A stretch of 64,000 bases of DNA from Paludibaculum fermentans_A (GTDB lineage Bacteria; Acidobacteriota; Terriglobia; Bryobacterales; Bryobacteraceae), in NCBI RefSeq assembly GCF_051172195.1, contig NZ_JBPJAQ010000005.1:62001-126000 (forward strand). The letters run 5' to 3'. A model generated the notes under the pieces. The model had not been told where the DNA came from. It saw only the letters and a list, made by a program, of their open reading frames with translations, and did no database searches. Both the position numbers and the translations under genes were made by a program. This document shows positions 1 to 8,125 of this stretch, piece by piece (the first letter of the stretch is position 1; each line of letters opens with the position of its first letter).

Positions 1-2413
1 CCGAAGTGTGGACACTCGCCAGGCAAAACAGCGCCAGCAGGTAGGACGTGTTGTTCGACATCATGCCCAGCTTGCGCGCGGCGTCTTCCACGCTGGCATA
101 GCGTAGGACTGTCGAGTTTTTGAGGTACTCTCGCCAGTTGCCCGTGAAATCAGCCTGGTAGCGAGCCAGCAACTCCGGTTCGATCTTAGCCCGGTCGAGG
201 GCCGCCGAGGCTTGCGAACCCAGCACCCATTCTTCTCCTGCAAAGAAGCGCTCGAAGTTTTTGATGGCGTCCTGCATGAACACCCAGCCATCTTTGGTGA
301 ATGCCCCCGCAACGTCCTTCCCGTTCAAAATCACCTGGGCGGAGCCGGCAAACTGGCGGTTGTAATTGACAGCCGGGTTCCTGCGGCTCGCTTCGGCCAG
401 CATGAACTGATAGATCCGCTCGGTGGCCGCGAACTGAGCTAGAAACTTGCGAGCCCTTTCGATGGCCAGCGTGTCGTTCTCTGAAGAGAACGGATTCGCG
501 AACTTAAGCTCCTCGCTGTAGAAATCAAATTGCTTCTGTGCCAGCAGGCGGCGGTCCGCATCAACGGTCCGCTGGCCAGACCAACGCTTCACGAGCAAGG
601 GGGAGAGGAACAACTTCGTGCTCTTCTCATGGTGCGACGTCGTGATCAGGTACGCCTTCAGCGTGTCGTAAGTAAATGAGTACTCATCGGTGGGCCCCGG
701 ACTGGACGGCAGTTTCCGCAGGTGATCCAGCAGATCGGCCTGGGTGGCGCCGAACATCAACTGATTGAACCGGCTGAAATATAAACGGCGGACCGTCGGC
801 AGCAGATCGTCGCCGGTGTACAGGCCCCAGCGCAAACTCCATGGGGCATCCTCCCGGCTGTACCGGGAGAGCATCTCCGCGTGCTCACGCAGCGAGTCGA
901 GCCGCTTCAATGCATCCAGGGGTGCCAGATCCTGGCCTCCGCCGGAGACCGAACCGATGCCTGCGACCGCCTCAGAAACCTGCTTCTGCAGGTTCCTATT
1001 CGCGAAGTAAGATGTCGTCCAACCGATTCCGAGCACCAGCGCCAACCCGGCCGCGGCGCCAAGGATCAGGCGGCGCGCATTGTCCTTGCCGACTCCGGCG
1101 GCACTGGCCTGGAATGCTGCCTGGTCGCGCAGAATGACTTCGTTGAACAACCGGCTGAGGAAGACCCATTGCGGTACCCGCCGCATTTGAACGCTCTGGC
1201 GAGGCTGCTCTGCCACCTCGCCTTTGTCGCCATGCAGGGAGAAAATGCCCGTGGCGCCACTGGATCTGGAGGACCCCTCCTGCAGCCGCGGAGCTTGGAC
1301 CACCTCCCGGACCTCCACCGGCCGGACACCGGAGAAGTAGAATCCGCGTAGATACGGGCTGGTCTGCAGCTGGCTGGGCCGGCATAGATCGACCATGAAC
1401 TGTACGGCAAGCGCGCGAATCTTGCGGAACTCACGGGGGAATTCGTAGACGCCTGGCAGCTTCTGTGCGTGCGCCTCACGCGCCAGTTGAACCGGCCGCT
1501 GGTCAGCCATCCCCAGGAAAATGTCGTGGAAGGCGGAGGTCAGGCGCCGGATCTCTTCCTCGGCATAGACGCCCACGCGGGCATTGAATGCCATCGGTAC
1601 AGTCGCGCCCACCACCTGCCGCGCTTCGTCCTCTGAGAAGTTGCCAACGAACTCAGAGAAAAACGGGATCCTGTCGCAGCGAGTGAAGATTACGTATACG
1701 GGTAACTGGACTCCGAGCGTCCGGCTCACTTCGCCCAGCCGGGCGTTCAGGCGGCGCGCGACGACGGTGGCATTCTCCTGGGCGCCGGGCTTGAGAAAAG
1801 CCTCAGCATCGAAGAATACGACGGCCGATCGCGGCGCCTGTTGTTTCTTGGAGAACAGCGAACGCAGCCGGGCGGCGCGCAGCCGTTGCAGGAGGGCGTT
1901 CCAACGGTTCCCATCGGAGAAGACCTGTCCACCTGCTTCCACCATGACCGCATTCCGGGCAAACCACAGGTTCACCGAACGCGTGGGGATAATATAGCCC
2001 TCTTGATAGACATGGCCGCCGATCAGTTCCGGCTCGGCTCCACAATTCACAAAGGTGGAGGTCTTGGCGGACCCGGGATCGCCGATACCGAGAATGACAG
2101 GGAGCGTGCCGACCTTCGCGTCATGCCCGAGCGTAGAGGCGGCCAGCCGTGCCTCTGCGTCCCGGAACAGCGGATCCATCTCTTCGGATTCGGAAGGAAG
2201 CGGCGAGGCGGCGCCATCACCCCGTCCCACACCACGTTTGGCCTTCCACCAGAGGAACAGTCCTCCGGCGAGGAGTCCAAACGCCGAGATCAATATGCGG
2301 GCGATCCAGACCGTGGAGTAAGGCAGTTTGAGAAGATCGACCAGGAACCAGGTCAGGATCAGGTACGAAACCATGCCGAACGCGGCAATTAAGTAATAAG
2401 AGGTCGGAAGCAT
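1..2413 (-). CDS. tssM: Type VI secretion membrane-complex protein TssM (IcmF), 3' end off window
   Basis: An open frame runs from an ATG at 2413 to the window edge without a stop, giving the first 804 residues of a protein that is usually about 1,150 long. TssM spans the inner membrane and reaches the periplasm, where it forms the T6SS membrane complex with TssL (and TssJ). Two hydrophobic segments lie at about residues 8-28 and 36-55 and a third near 443-462, enclosing the cytoplasmic NTPase-like domain. The P-loop reads GDPGSAKT at 111-118: the Lys and Thr remain, but Ala replaces the usual Gly before Lys. The rest is the start of the periplasmic domain. It begins 7 bp after tssL, so it is the last visible gene of tssK1-tssL-tssM. 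The C-terminus cannot be assessed. Confidence 0.93.
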   Translation of the reverse strand, partial: MLPTSYYLIAAFGMVSYLILTWFLVDLLKLPYSTVWIARILISAFGLLAGGLFLWWKAKRGVGRGDGAASPLPSESEEMDPLFRDAEARLAASTLGHDAKVGTLPVILGIGDPGSAKTSTFVNCGAEPELIGGHVYQEGYIIPTRSVNLWFARNAVMVEAGGQVFSDGNRWNALLQRLRAARLRSLFSKKQQAPRSAVVFFDAEAFLKPGAQENATVVARRLNARLGEVSRTLGVQLPVYVIFTRCDRIPFFSEFVGNFSEDEARQVVGATVPMAFNARVGVYAEEEIRRLTSAFHDIFLGMADQRPVQLAREAHAQKLPGVYEFPREFRKIRALAVQFMVDLCRPSQLQTSPYLRGFYFSGVRPVEVREVVQAPRLQEGSSRSSGATGIFSLHGDKGEVAEQPRQSVQMRRVPQWVFLSRLFNEVILRDQAAFQASAAGVGKDNARRLILGAAAGLALVLGIGWTTSYFANRNLQKQVSEAVAGIGSVSGGGQDLAPLDALKRLDSLREHAEMLSRYSREDAPWSLRWGLYTGDDLLPTVRRLYFSRFNQLMFGATQADLLDHLRKLPSSPGPTDEYSFTYDTLKAYLITTSHHEKSTKLFLSPLLVKRWSGQRTVDADRRLLAQKQFDFYSEELKFANPFSSENDTLAIERARKFLAQFAATERIYQFMLAEASRRNPAVNYNRQFAGSAQVILNGKDVAGAFTKDGWVFMQDAIKNFERFFAGEEWVLGSQASAALDRAKIEPELLARYQADFTGNWREYLKNSTVLRYASVEDAARKLGMMSNNTSYLLALFCLASVHTS

Positions 2414-2420
2414 GATTGCC

Positions 2421-3143
2421 TCAGCGCACCAGTCCCTGGAGTGAAGTGAGCCCGGAGCCGAGCAGAACCTTATAGGTCACGAAGAGCAGCAGAGCGAGAA
2501 TCCCGGAGCCCAGAGCCACCCACTGCAACCGCTTCGCCCAGGGGTCTCCGCCGCCCTGCGAGAATTTCTGTTCCGGTACCTGCCAGGCAGGGGAGATCTC
2601 ACCGCAGGGCTTGCGGATGCGCCGGATTTTGTCGCTCAAAGCCTCGATGATGGCCCGCAAGTCGCCACGGCCGCTGATCGAATAACGGCCGACAAATCCC
2701 AGGAGCAGACAGAGCTGGTAAACCTCCAGCAGGTCGGCCAGTTCTGTGGTCTCGCGCCGTCCCATCAGGTGCTGGAGCTGCTCAAAGAAAATCTCACCGG
2801 CCGTATGGCGGCCGAACAGCTCTTCCTGCAGCGGCTTGCGCACCCAATCAGAGAAGACGGGATTCTGCAGGTTGAGGACGGACTCATCCAGAAATGCCAC
2901 AACGGCGAAGACTCCCAGCCGGATGTCGTCCTCGGTGTATCCGAGCTTGCGTCCCTCCTGATCGGCCAGGCGTATGGCCTGCCGCACCTGATTGCGAAAC
3001 GATTCCGCATCGTTGACCGCCTGGCGGTTCGAGCGAAGCCTCACGACGGCCGTAATCATCTCCTGGAAGATTAACGCGAGGTTCTCGGTGCGCCGTTGGG
3101 CCGGGGCTTCCGGTGAGGGGACTGCCGTGGGCGATGCATTCAT
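2421..3143 (-). CDS. tssL: Type VI secretion protein TssL (DotU/IcmH family)
   Basis: 240 residues when started at the ATG at 3143, the family's normal size. A longer in-frame start at 3293 would lie inside tssK1 and adds nonconserved sequence. TssL is a tail-anchored inner-membrane protein that pairs with TssM and contacts the TssK baseplate adaptor. The body is the helical DotU domain, with FLDE-type sequence near residue 80. A single C-terminal membrane helix (about 206-228) is followed by a short periplasmic tail. No C-terminal peptidoglycan-binding (OmpA-like) extension is present, so another protein would have to anchor the complex to the wall. It lies 31 bp after tssK1 and 7 bp before tssM. 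Confidence 0.93.
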   Translation of the reverse strand: MNASPTAVPSPEAPAQRRTENLALIFQEMITAVVRLRSNRQAVNDAESFRNQVRQAIRLADQEGRKLGYTEDDIRLGVFAVVAFLDESVLNLQNPVFSDWVRKPLQEELFGRHTAGEIFFEQLQHLMGRRETTELADLLEVYQLCLLLGFVGRYSISGRGDLRAIIEALSDKIRRIRKPCGEISPAWQVPEQKFSQGGGDPWAKRLQWVALGSGILALLLFVTYKVLLGSGLTSLQGLVR

Positions 3144-3174
3144 AGAATTCTGACGGTGCTCCGGCTCCTTATCT

Positions 3175-4524
3175 TTATGACTCCAGTACGACCAGCAGCT
3201 CAATTTCAGGATCGGGCAATTCGCCGGGCACGTAAACGCCCACCTGACGGGAGTGGACGATGTGCTCCCAGCAAGGTCCTGCTTTATCAACACTAAAGTA
3301 CTGGTAGTCGACGCGGGGGTTGATCGCGGGCGGCGGCACTGGGATGTGCTTTAGCGTCATCCCCGGCAGGGCACGTGCAACGAGCTTGGGAACAAACTCC
3401 TTCGAACAGACCTTCACGAGACGGGGACTGGCTGAGATCAGTTCGGCCTCCCCGATTTTTGATCGGATCGAGAAGATCCAGCGGGAGTGCACCAGCGTCC
3501 TCGAATCAGCAATTGGGCCGTCCCAGAAATAATTCGCAGACTTCGTGAGCGGGATGCTGACGCAATTGCTCGGCACCACCAGTTCGAGGTGGGTCCGGAT
3601 GTGATGATCGAGTGTATCGAAGCACTCGGCCAGTTTGGCGTGGTTGTAGAGCGGCAGGTTCGCTGGATGCGAGTCGAGCCCGAAAGTGCACAAGGATCCC
3701 GCCAGACGGGCCATCTCGGTGTACAGCTCTTCCGGGTGCCCCGACTTGCTGAAGCAGAGGTGACGCAGGGGGGTAAGCGAAGCGTTCACACAGTGCAGGA
3801 ACCAGGCATTGCTGATTCCCTGCGCGGAGAAGCCGGCGGCTGTACCTGCCGAAAGATCTTTGGGTTTCGCCACTGCGCGGCTCTTCTCATCAAGAATCTC
3901 CACCAGTCGGCGCAGCAGCACCATCAGCCGCTCGCTGCCCTGGATGCGCAACACCGGAGGAACAAAGGTCGCGTCGTAGACATACTGTCCGGCGGCATCG
4001 CGCCGTACCCGCGCAATGGGGATGGCGAGCTCTCCGTGCAGTTCCGATTCCACCAGAATCCGGAGGTTCTTCCGCGCCAACCGCAGTTGCTTCGAATCCA
4101 TGCCCGTGAGTTCGTCGGGCATATCCACGGTCTGCGGAGCGTACCTCAATCCCGGTTCAACTTGCTCGCCGGCTGAGCAGTTGGCGCTGATCTCCTGAAA
4201 TGGCGAGATGGCGAGGAACACATCCACTGACTCGCGCATTGGCGGGAATACTTCGGCGATTGCGCGTGACGCCGGCGCGAAGTCAGGGTCGGGGACGGCG
4301 AAGACCAGCCCGTCAGGAAAGATCCCGCTGGCGTGGATCACCGTCACGAGCCCATTGCGGATGGCGTCCTTGTCCAATTGAAACGCGGCGAAACCCCATG
4401 GCTCGTACGCCAGGTTCGCGGCCGTGAAGTGGACTAGGTTCTCGAAATAGCGATTTTGAGCCTGGAAATGCTGTGGTCCGAGGTGCATTCCCTCCGACCA
4501 GACTACACGGCTCAACGTCTTCAT
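3175..4524 (-). CDS. tssK: Type VI secretion baseplate adaptor TssK (copy 1)
   Basis: 449 residues, normal for TssK, the trimeric adaptor joining the T6SS baseplate to the TssJLM membrane complex. The N-terminus has the family signature SEGMHLGPQHFQAQ. The ATG at 4524 is preferred because GGAG lies 8 bp upstream and the signature follows directly; the open frame extends to 4599 without conservation. It is the first gene of tssK1-tssL-tssM and is transcribed away from the proline-rich gene at 4598. A second, clearly different TssK is encoded at 5943-7295, so the locus carries two paralogues rather than a recent duplicate. Confidence 0.92.
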   Translation of the reverse strand: MKTLSRVVWSEGMHLGPQHFQAQNRYFENLVHFTAANLAYEPWGFAAFQLDKDAIRNGLVTVIHASGIFPDGLVFAVPDPDFAPASRAIAEVFPPMRESVDVFLAISPFQEISANCSAGEQVEPGLRYAPQTVDMPDELTGMDSKQLRLARKNLRILVESELHGELAIPIARVRRDAAGQYVYDATFVPPVLRIQGSERLMVLLRRLVEILDEKSRAVAKPKDLSAGTAAGFSAQGISNAWFLHCVNASLTPLRHLCFSKSGHPEELYTEMARLAGSLCTFGLDSHPANLPLYNHAKLAECFDTLDHHIRTHLELVVPSNCVSIPLTKSANYFWDGPIADSRTLVHSRWIFSIRSKIGEAELISASPRLVKVCSKEFVPKLVARALPGMTLKHIPVPPPAINPRVDYQYFSVDKAGPCWEHIVHSRQVGVYVPGELPDPEIELLVVLES

Positions 4525-4597
4525 ATGCACTCCATTTTCTGGCGAGCCGTCTCCTCCGCGAGACTTATAATAGTACTCGATCGAGGCGGCGGGAACC

Positions 4598-5953
4598 ATG
4601 AGCTTCTATAGCAGATACGAGTTGGTGAAGCTGGTCCGGAACGGAGAACCCAAGTCGTTCCAAGCCCGGGAGATCCAAACGGGCCGGAGCGTTCTGCTCC
4701 ACCTCTGGGGGATGGGGGACGACAGCAGGCGGTCACCGCTCCTCCTCCACCTGAGAGACCAGATGCGAATGGACCCCACAATCCTGATGGGTGTGGTTGT
4801 TGAAGTTCAGGAGGGCGCCGAGCCTCCCTACGTGGTCACTACGTTCGATGAGAAGTTCACGAATCTCGAACAGTGGATCAATACGAAGCTCCATGGAGCC
4901 GTTGACGAACCGCCGCCAATGCAGGCCATCCCGCAACCGCCCCCTCTCCCCCCCGCTCCACCGCCAATGGCCAGCGCCCCCATGCCGCAGCCTCCGAAGG
5001 CGGAGCCAGGCGAATTCACACGGATGTTCGTCGGGTCGCCCGCGCAGGCTCCAGTGCCCCCACCAGCACCCAAAGCGGAGCCCGGTGAGTTCACTCGGCT
5101 TTTCGACGCTGCCCAACCGGCCGCACCGCCTCCCGATGTCCCGGGTGCGGGCTTCCCGCCTCCGGCGCCCGTGACGCCAGCCCAGCCCGTCGCCCCGCCT
5201 GCGAGCGTACACACGCCAGGAGAGTTTACCCGGATGTTCGGCGGCCCCGTAGCCCAGCCGGCGTCCCCGGCCGCACAACCGCCCTTCCAGCCTGAGCCGT
5301 CGACGCCGCAGGCCCAGCCTCAACCTCAATATCGCCCGCTGGTGAATGAGGTACCCAGGGCTCCCGTTCAGCAGCCCCCTGCCTATCGCGCGCCCGATGG
5401 GCGCTCCCCCCTGCAGCAGCCGCCGCCCCCGCCGAGGACGGATGAAGGAGATTTCGCCAAGTTCTTCGGCTCGCCCCTCGGAGCCAACGCATTGCCGGTC
5501 GAGGACATTGAGCGCGGAGTTGTCGCGCCGCCCCCGTCCGACCCCGCCAGCCGTCCATTCAGCGGCCCCAGCGATTTCACCATCCAGTTCGGCAAGGATC
5601 AGCAGGGCTTGCCCGCTCAAGGCCATGCGCCCGCCCCGCCGGCTCATTCGCCGCTGCCGGCAGGCGCGACCGGCCTGTTTTCCGGATCGGACCGGCCCGG
5701 ATCCATGCCGTTGGCGCAAACCACCCGGCCGGCCGGCCCGAGCGAATTTACACGGGTCCTGCAAGGTCCTCATCTCCAGCAATCAGGAGACATGGCTCCC
5801 GCCCCGCCGTTCAATTCGGCGCCCATGCCGGGGGCCGTACCGCTGCCCGCTCCACCCAAGAAGAGCAATCTGCTTGGAATCCTGGTGGCCGTACTCAGCT
5901 TCCTGCTCATTCTCCTGTTAATCACTGTAGTGGTGCTGGTGTTTAAGAAGTAG
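4598..5953 (+). CDS. Proline-rich tail-anchored protein with half-kinase-like N-terminus and six GEFTRMF-type repeats
   Basis: 451 residues, not assignable to a named family. Residues 1-97 look like a degenerate Ser/Thr-kinase N-lobe: a YELVKLVRNGEPKSFQAREI strand pair, a TGR turn, then a hinge-like PYVVTTF. The usual VAIK lysine is replaced (SVLLHLW), and there is no HRD, DFG or C-lobe. Residues 104-420 are low-complexity Pro/Ala/Gln with six spaced copies of a motif close to [GS][ED]F[TA][RK]x[FL], at 138, 163, 208, 284, 325 and 382; five contain Thr. Residues 424-448 form one membrane helix ending in KK, so the protein is tail-anchored with the repeats in the cytoplasm. It diverges from tssK1 and overlaps the end of tssK2 by 11 bp, which suggests a T6SS accessory or scaffold. 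Function is unknown. Confidence 0.85.
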   Translation: MSFYSRYELVKLVRNGEPKSFQAREIQTGRSVLLHLWGMGDDSRRSPLLLHLRDQMRMDPTILMGVVVEVQEGAEPPYVVTTFDEKFTNLEQWINTKLHGAVDEPPPMQAIPQPPPLPPAPPPMASAPMPQPPKAEPGEFTRMFVGSPAQAPVPPPAPKAEPGEFTRLFDAAQPAAPPPDVPGAGFPPPAPVTPAQPVAPPASVHTPGEFTRMFGGPVAQPASPAAQPPFQPEPSTPQAQPQPQYRPLVNEVPRAPVQQPPAYRAPDGRSPLQQPPPPPRTDEGDFAKFFGSPLGANALPVEDIERGVVAPPPSDPASRPFSGPSDFTIQFGKDQQGLPAQGHAPAPPAHSPLPAGATGLFSGSDRPGSMPLAQTTRPAGPSEFTRVLQGPHLQQSGDMAPAPPFNSAPMPGAVPLPAPPKKSNLLGILVAVLSFLLILLLITVVVLVFKK

Positions 5954-7295
5954 GCAGCAAAACGATCAATTCCAGCTTCGGATTCGGGAAGTCGCCCGGC
6001 ACATACACGGCCAGGTTCCGCGCCCGCTCAATGGCTTCCCATGCCAGACCTGACTGGCTCAAGCTGAAATACTGATAATTCAGCTTCACCGGAATCGAGC
6101 TCGGCGGAGCCACCTGGTGAGTGATCGGAACCCCGGGCAGGGCCTGCCGTACCAGGTGCTCGATGTGCGTGGCGGAGCACACCTTGATTAGCTGCGGCCC
6201 CTTTACCATCAACTCGGCCTCTCCAATATCCGCCGCAACCGCCAGGTACAATTTCGTGTTTTGGAGATACTTTTCTTCACTCAGGGTTGCCCCGTAGATC
6301 GAGGGGCGGACCAGCCGTAATGGCAGCGATACGAAGTTGCTGGGCACCACCGTCTCAAGCAAATGCATGAGCACGGATTCGAGCTCCGCCATCCGGTCAC
6401 CCAATTCCTCGTGATCGTAAGAAGGCAGATCCCTCGATTGGACCTCCAGGGAAAAGGTGGTCAGGACCGAAGCCAGGGACTGCATGAGCGCGAACAACTC
6501 TTCCGGATGGCCACCGCGTGTCTCGTATAGATGCCTCAGTCCGGGCAGGTGAGAGTTGACGGAATACAGCAACCAGAAGTTGGCAATGTCGCCGACAGTG
6601 AACTCGGCCAGGCTCTGGTTCTTCTGCCGTCGCAGCGCGCTGAGCATCGAACTTTTCGCGGAGAGGATCTCCAGCAGTCGCCGTGCCGTACCCACCACAG
6701 TCTCGCTGGCACGGATATCCAGCAGCGGCGGGACAAAGCGGGGGTCGAACTCCAGGGTATCGGCGGCGGTCCGCCGGATACGGGCCAACTTCAGCAGGGA
6801 ATGACCCTGCCGGTTCTCTCCCTCCACGAGGATGCGGAAGTTCTTTCGGGCGACCTGTACCGGCCGCTCAGTCTGGCCGTTGTTCTCGTCCCGAAATACC
6901 GCCACCTCAGCCAGATAGCGGGTATCCAGCCCACGCCCCGCCACTGAGACGTTGACAGTGTTCTCACGGTATTCGGGGATAGCCAGGTAGATATCCAGTG
7001 ATTCCTGGCCGGGCCGGAAATACTCTGCCAGATGCTTGGCCGGCGGCGGCGTATCCGCTCCGGGGATCTCGAATGGAGAGCCGTCAGGAAAGAGACCGCT
7101 AGCCTCCCGGAGGCCGGCTGCGCCCCCGTTCAGCGCCTCGTGATCGAGCTTCAACCGCGAAAAACCCCAAGGCCTGTAGTGCAGCGCCTCCGCTCGAAAG
7201 TGAAGCAGACTCTCAATGAACCGGTCCTGCGCCTGCAGATGCTGAGGCGTCAGAAATGTCCCTTTGGACCACAGTACCGATTGAAGGATCCGCAT
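5943..7295 (-). CDS. tssK: Type VI secretion baseplate adaptor TssK (copy 2)
   Basis: 450 residues. The N-terminus SKGTFLTPQHLQAQDRF is a variant of the TssK signature, and the C-terminus (NYQYFSL, then VYVPGDFPNPKLELIVLL) matches copy 1 closely in layout (DYQYFSV, then VYVPGELPDPEIELLVVL). The ATG at 7295 gives this conserved beginning; open frame upstream to 7451 is poorly supported. Copies 1 and 2 share the fold along their whole length but differ at many positions, including the EGM to KGT change in the signature. This suggests separate roles or a mixed trimer. Its 3' end overlaps the convergent proline-rich gene by 11 bp. Confidence 0.9.
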   Translation of the reverse strand: MRILQSVLWSKGTFLTPQHLQAQDRFIESLLHFRAEALHYRPWGFSRLKLDHEALNGGAAGLREASGLFPDGSPFEIPGADTPPPAKHLAEYFRPGQESLDIYLAIPEYRENTVNVSVAGRGLDTRYLAEVAVFRDENNGQTERPVQVARKNFRILVEGENRQGHSLLKLARIRRTAADTLEFDPRFVPPLLDIRASETVVGTARRLLEILSAKSSMLSALRRQKNQSLAEFTVGDIANFWLLYSVNSHLPGLRHLYETRGGHPEELFALMQSLASVLTTFSLEVQSRDLPSYDHEELGDRMAELESVLMHLLETVVPSNFVSLPLRLVRPSIYGATLSEEKYLQNTKLYLAVAADIGEAELMVKGPQLIKVCSATHIEHLVRQALPGVPITHQVAPPSSIPVKLNYQYFSLSQSGLAWEAIERARNLAVYVPGDFPNPKLELIVLLPTS

Positions 7296-7361
7296 CGAAT
7301 CACACGTTAGCACAGCGCCCGCATCGGCAATAGGTATAGGTCCATCTCCCCACACGAAGGA

Positions 7362-7383
7362 GCGGGCAGCCGAATCTGCCCGC
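7362..7383. repeat. Perfect hairpin in the tssK2 / sigma factor divergent region
   Basis: Arms GCGGGCAG and CTGCCCGC (8 bp, perfect) enclose a 6-nt loop. It lies in the 237 bp between tssK2 (start 7295) and the ECF sigma gene (start 7533). No T-run follows on either strand, so it is not a typical terminator; an operator or leader hairpin is possible. The same gap also holds a small CCCTA-G-TAGGG dyad at about 7501-7511, 22 bp before the sigma start. Confidence 0.4.
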
Positions 7384-7532
7384 AAGCCGGCGATCCGGCC
7401 AGCGCCGGCCACCGAGTGACCGCCTTCATCCAGGTAAGCGTGGAAACACACCAGGCCCCCTCACCCCACCACGACGATTCCGATCCCTGTTATGCTCATA
7501 CCCTAGTAGGGGTTCCTCGGCTCCTCAAAATC

Positions 7533-8120
7533 ATGTCCTCTCCTGGGTCTACTCCGGACGATACGGTTCAATTGCTCAGGCGCTGGAGTGACGGCGACCT
7601 GAGTGCTCGCGATGTGCTGATGTCGCAGGTGTACGACGAACTGCGCGCCTTGGCACGACGCGCGCTTTCCAGGGAACAGAATGCGAACACCCTGCAACCG
7701 ACGGCATTGGTCCATGAGCTCTATGTCCGCCTGATCGGGCAGAGCGCCGTGGATATCCGGGATCGGGGCCACTTTTTCGCCGTCTCCGCTACCGTGATGC
7801 GCCACATCCTGGTGGACCATGCGCGCGCCCGCCAGGCCCAACGGCGCGGCGGTGGAGCGATCCAGGTGGAGATGAAAGACGCTATCGCCTCCACAAATCC
7901 AGACATGGACATCCTGGCGATCGACCAGGCCTTGGCGCGGCTCGAGGCACTGGATGCCCGCAAGGCGCGCGTGGTCGAAATGAAGTTCTTTGCAGGCCTG
8001 ACCGAGCACGAGATCGCCGGTGTGCTCAACGTGGGGCGTGCCACAGTCGAGCGCGATTGGGCTTTTGCAAAGAGTTGGCTACAAATTCAGATGGAATCGC
8101 ACCGCTCCGGTCCGCTATAG
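7533..8120 (+). CDS. ECF-type RNA polymerase sigma factor, TIGR02999-like
   Basis: 195 residues from the ATG at 7533; an open frame back to 7416 lacks conservation. It resembles the ECF sigma subgroup common in Acidobacteria and Planctomycetes: QLLRRWSDGD start, an LARRAL/LQPTALVHELYVRL region 2 with a FFAVSATVMRHILVDHARAR core, and a region 4 helix-turn-helix (LTEHEIAGVLNVGRATVERDW). These factors direct RNA polymerase to a small regulon. It lies 5 bp upstream of a Ser/Thr kinase gene, a recurrent pairing in this phylum, so the kinase may control sigma activity. No anti-sigma gene is adjacent. The Shine-Dalgarno sequence is weak. Confidence 0.9.
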   Translation: MSSPGSTPDDTVQLLRRWSDGDLSARDVLMSQVYDELRALARRALSREQNANTLQPTALVHELYVRLIGQSAVDIRDRGHFFAVSATVMRHILVDHARARQAQRRGGGAIQVEMKDAIASTNPDMDILAIDQALARLEALDARKARVVEMKFFAGLTEHEIAGVLNVGRATVERDWAFAKSWLQIQMESHRSGPL

Positions 8121-8125
8121 AGAAT

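Noticed and set aside
4733..5782. 349-codon open frame opposite the proline-rich protein
   Set aside because: Arg/Gly-rich shadow of the Pro/Ala-rich repeats.
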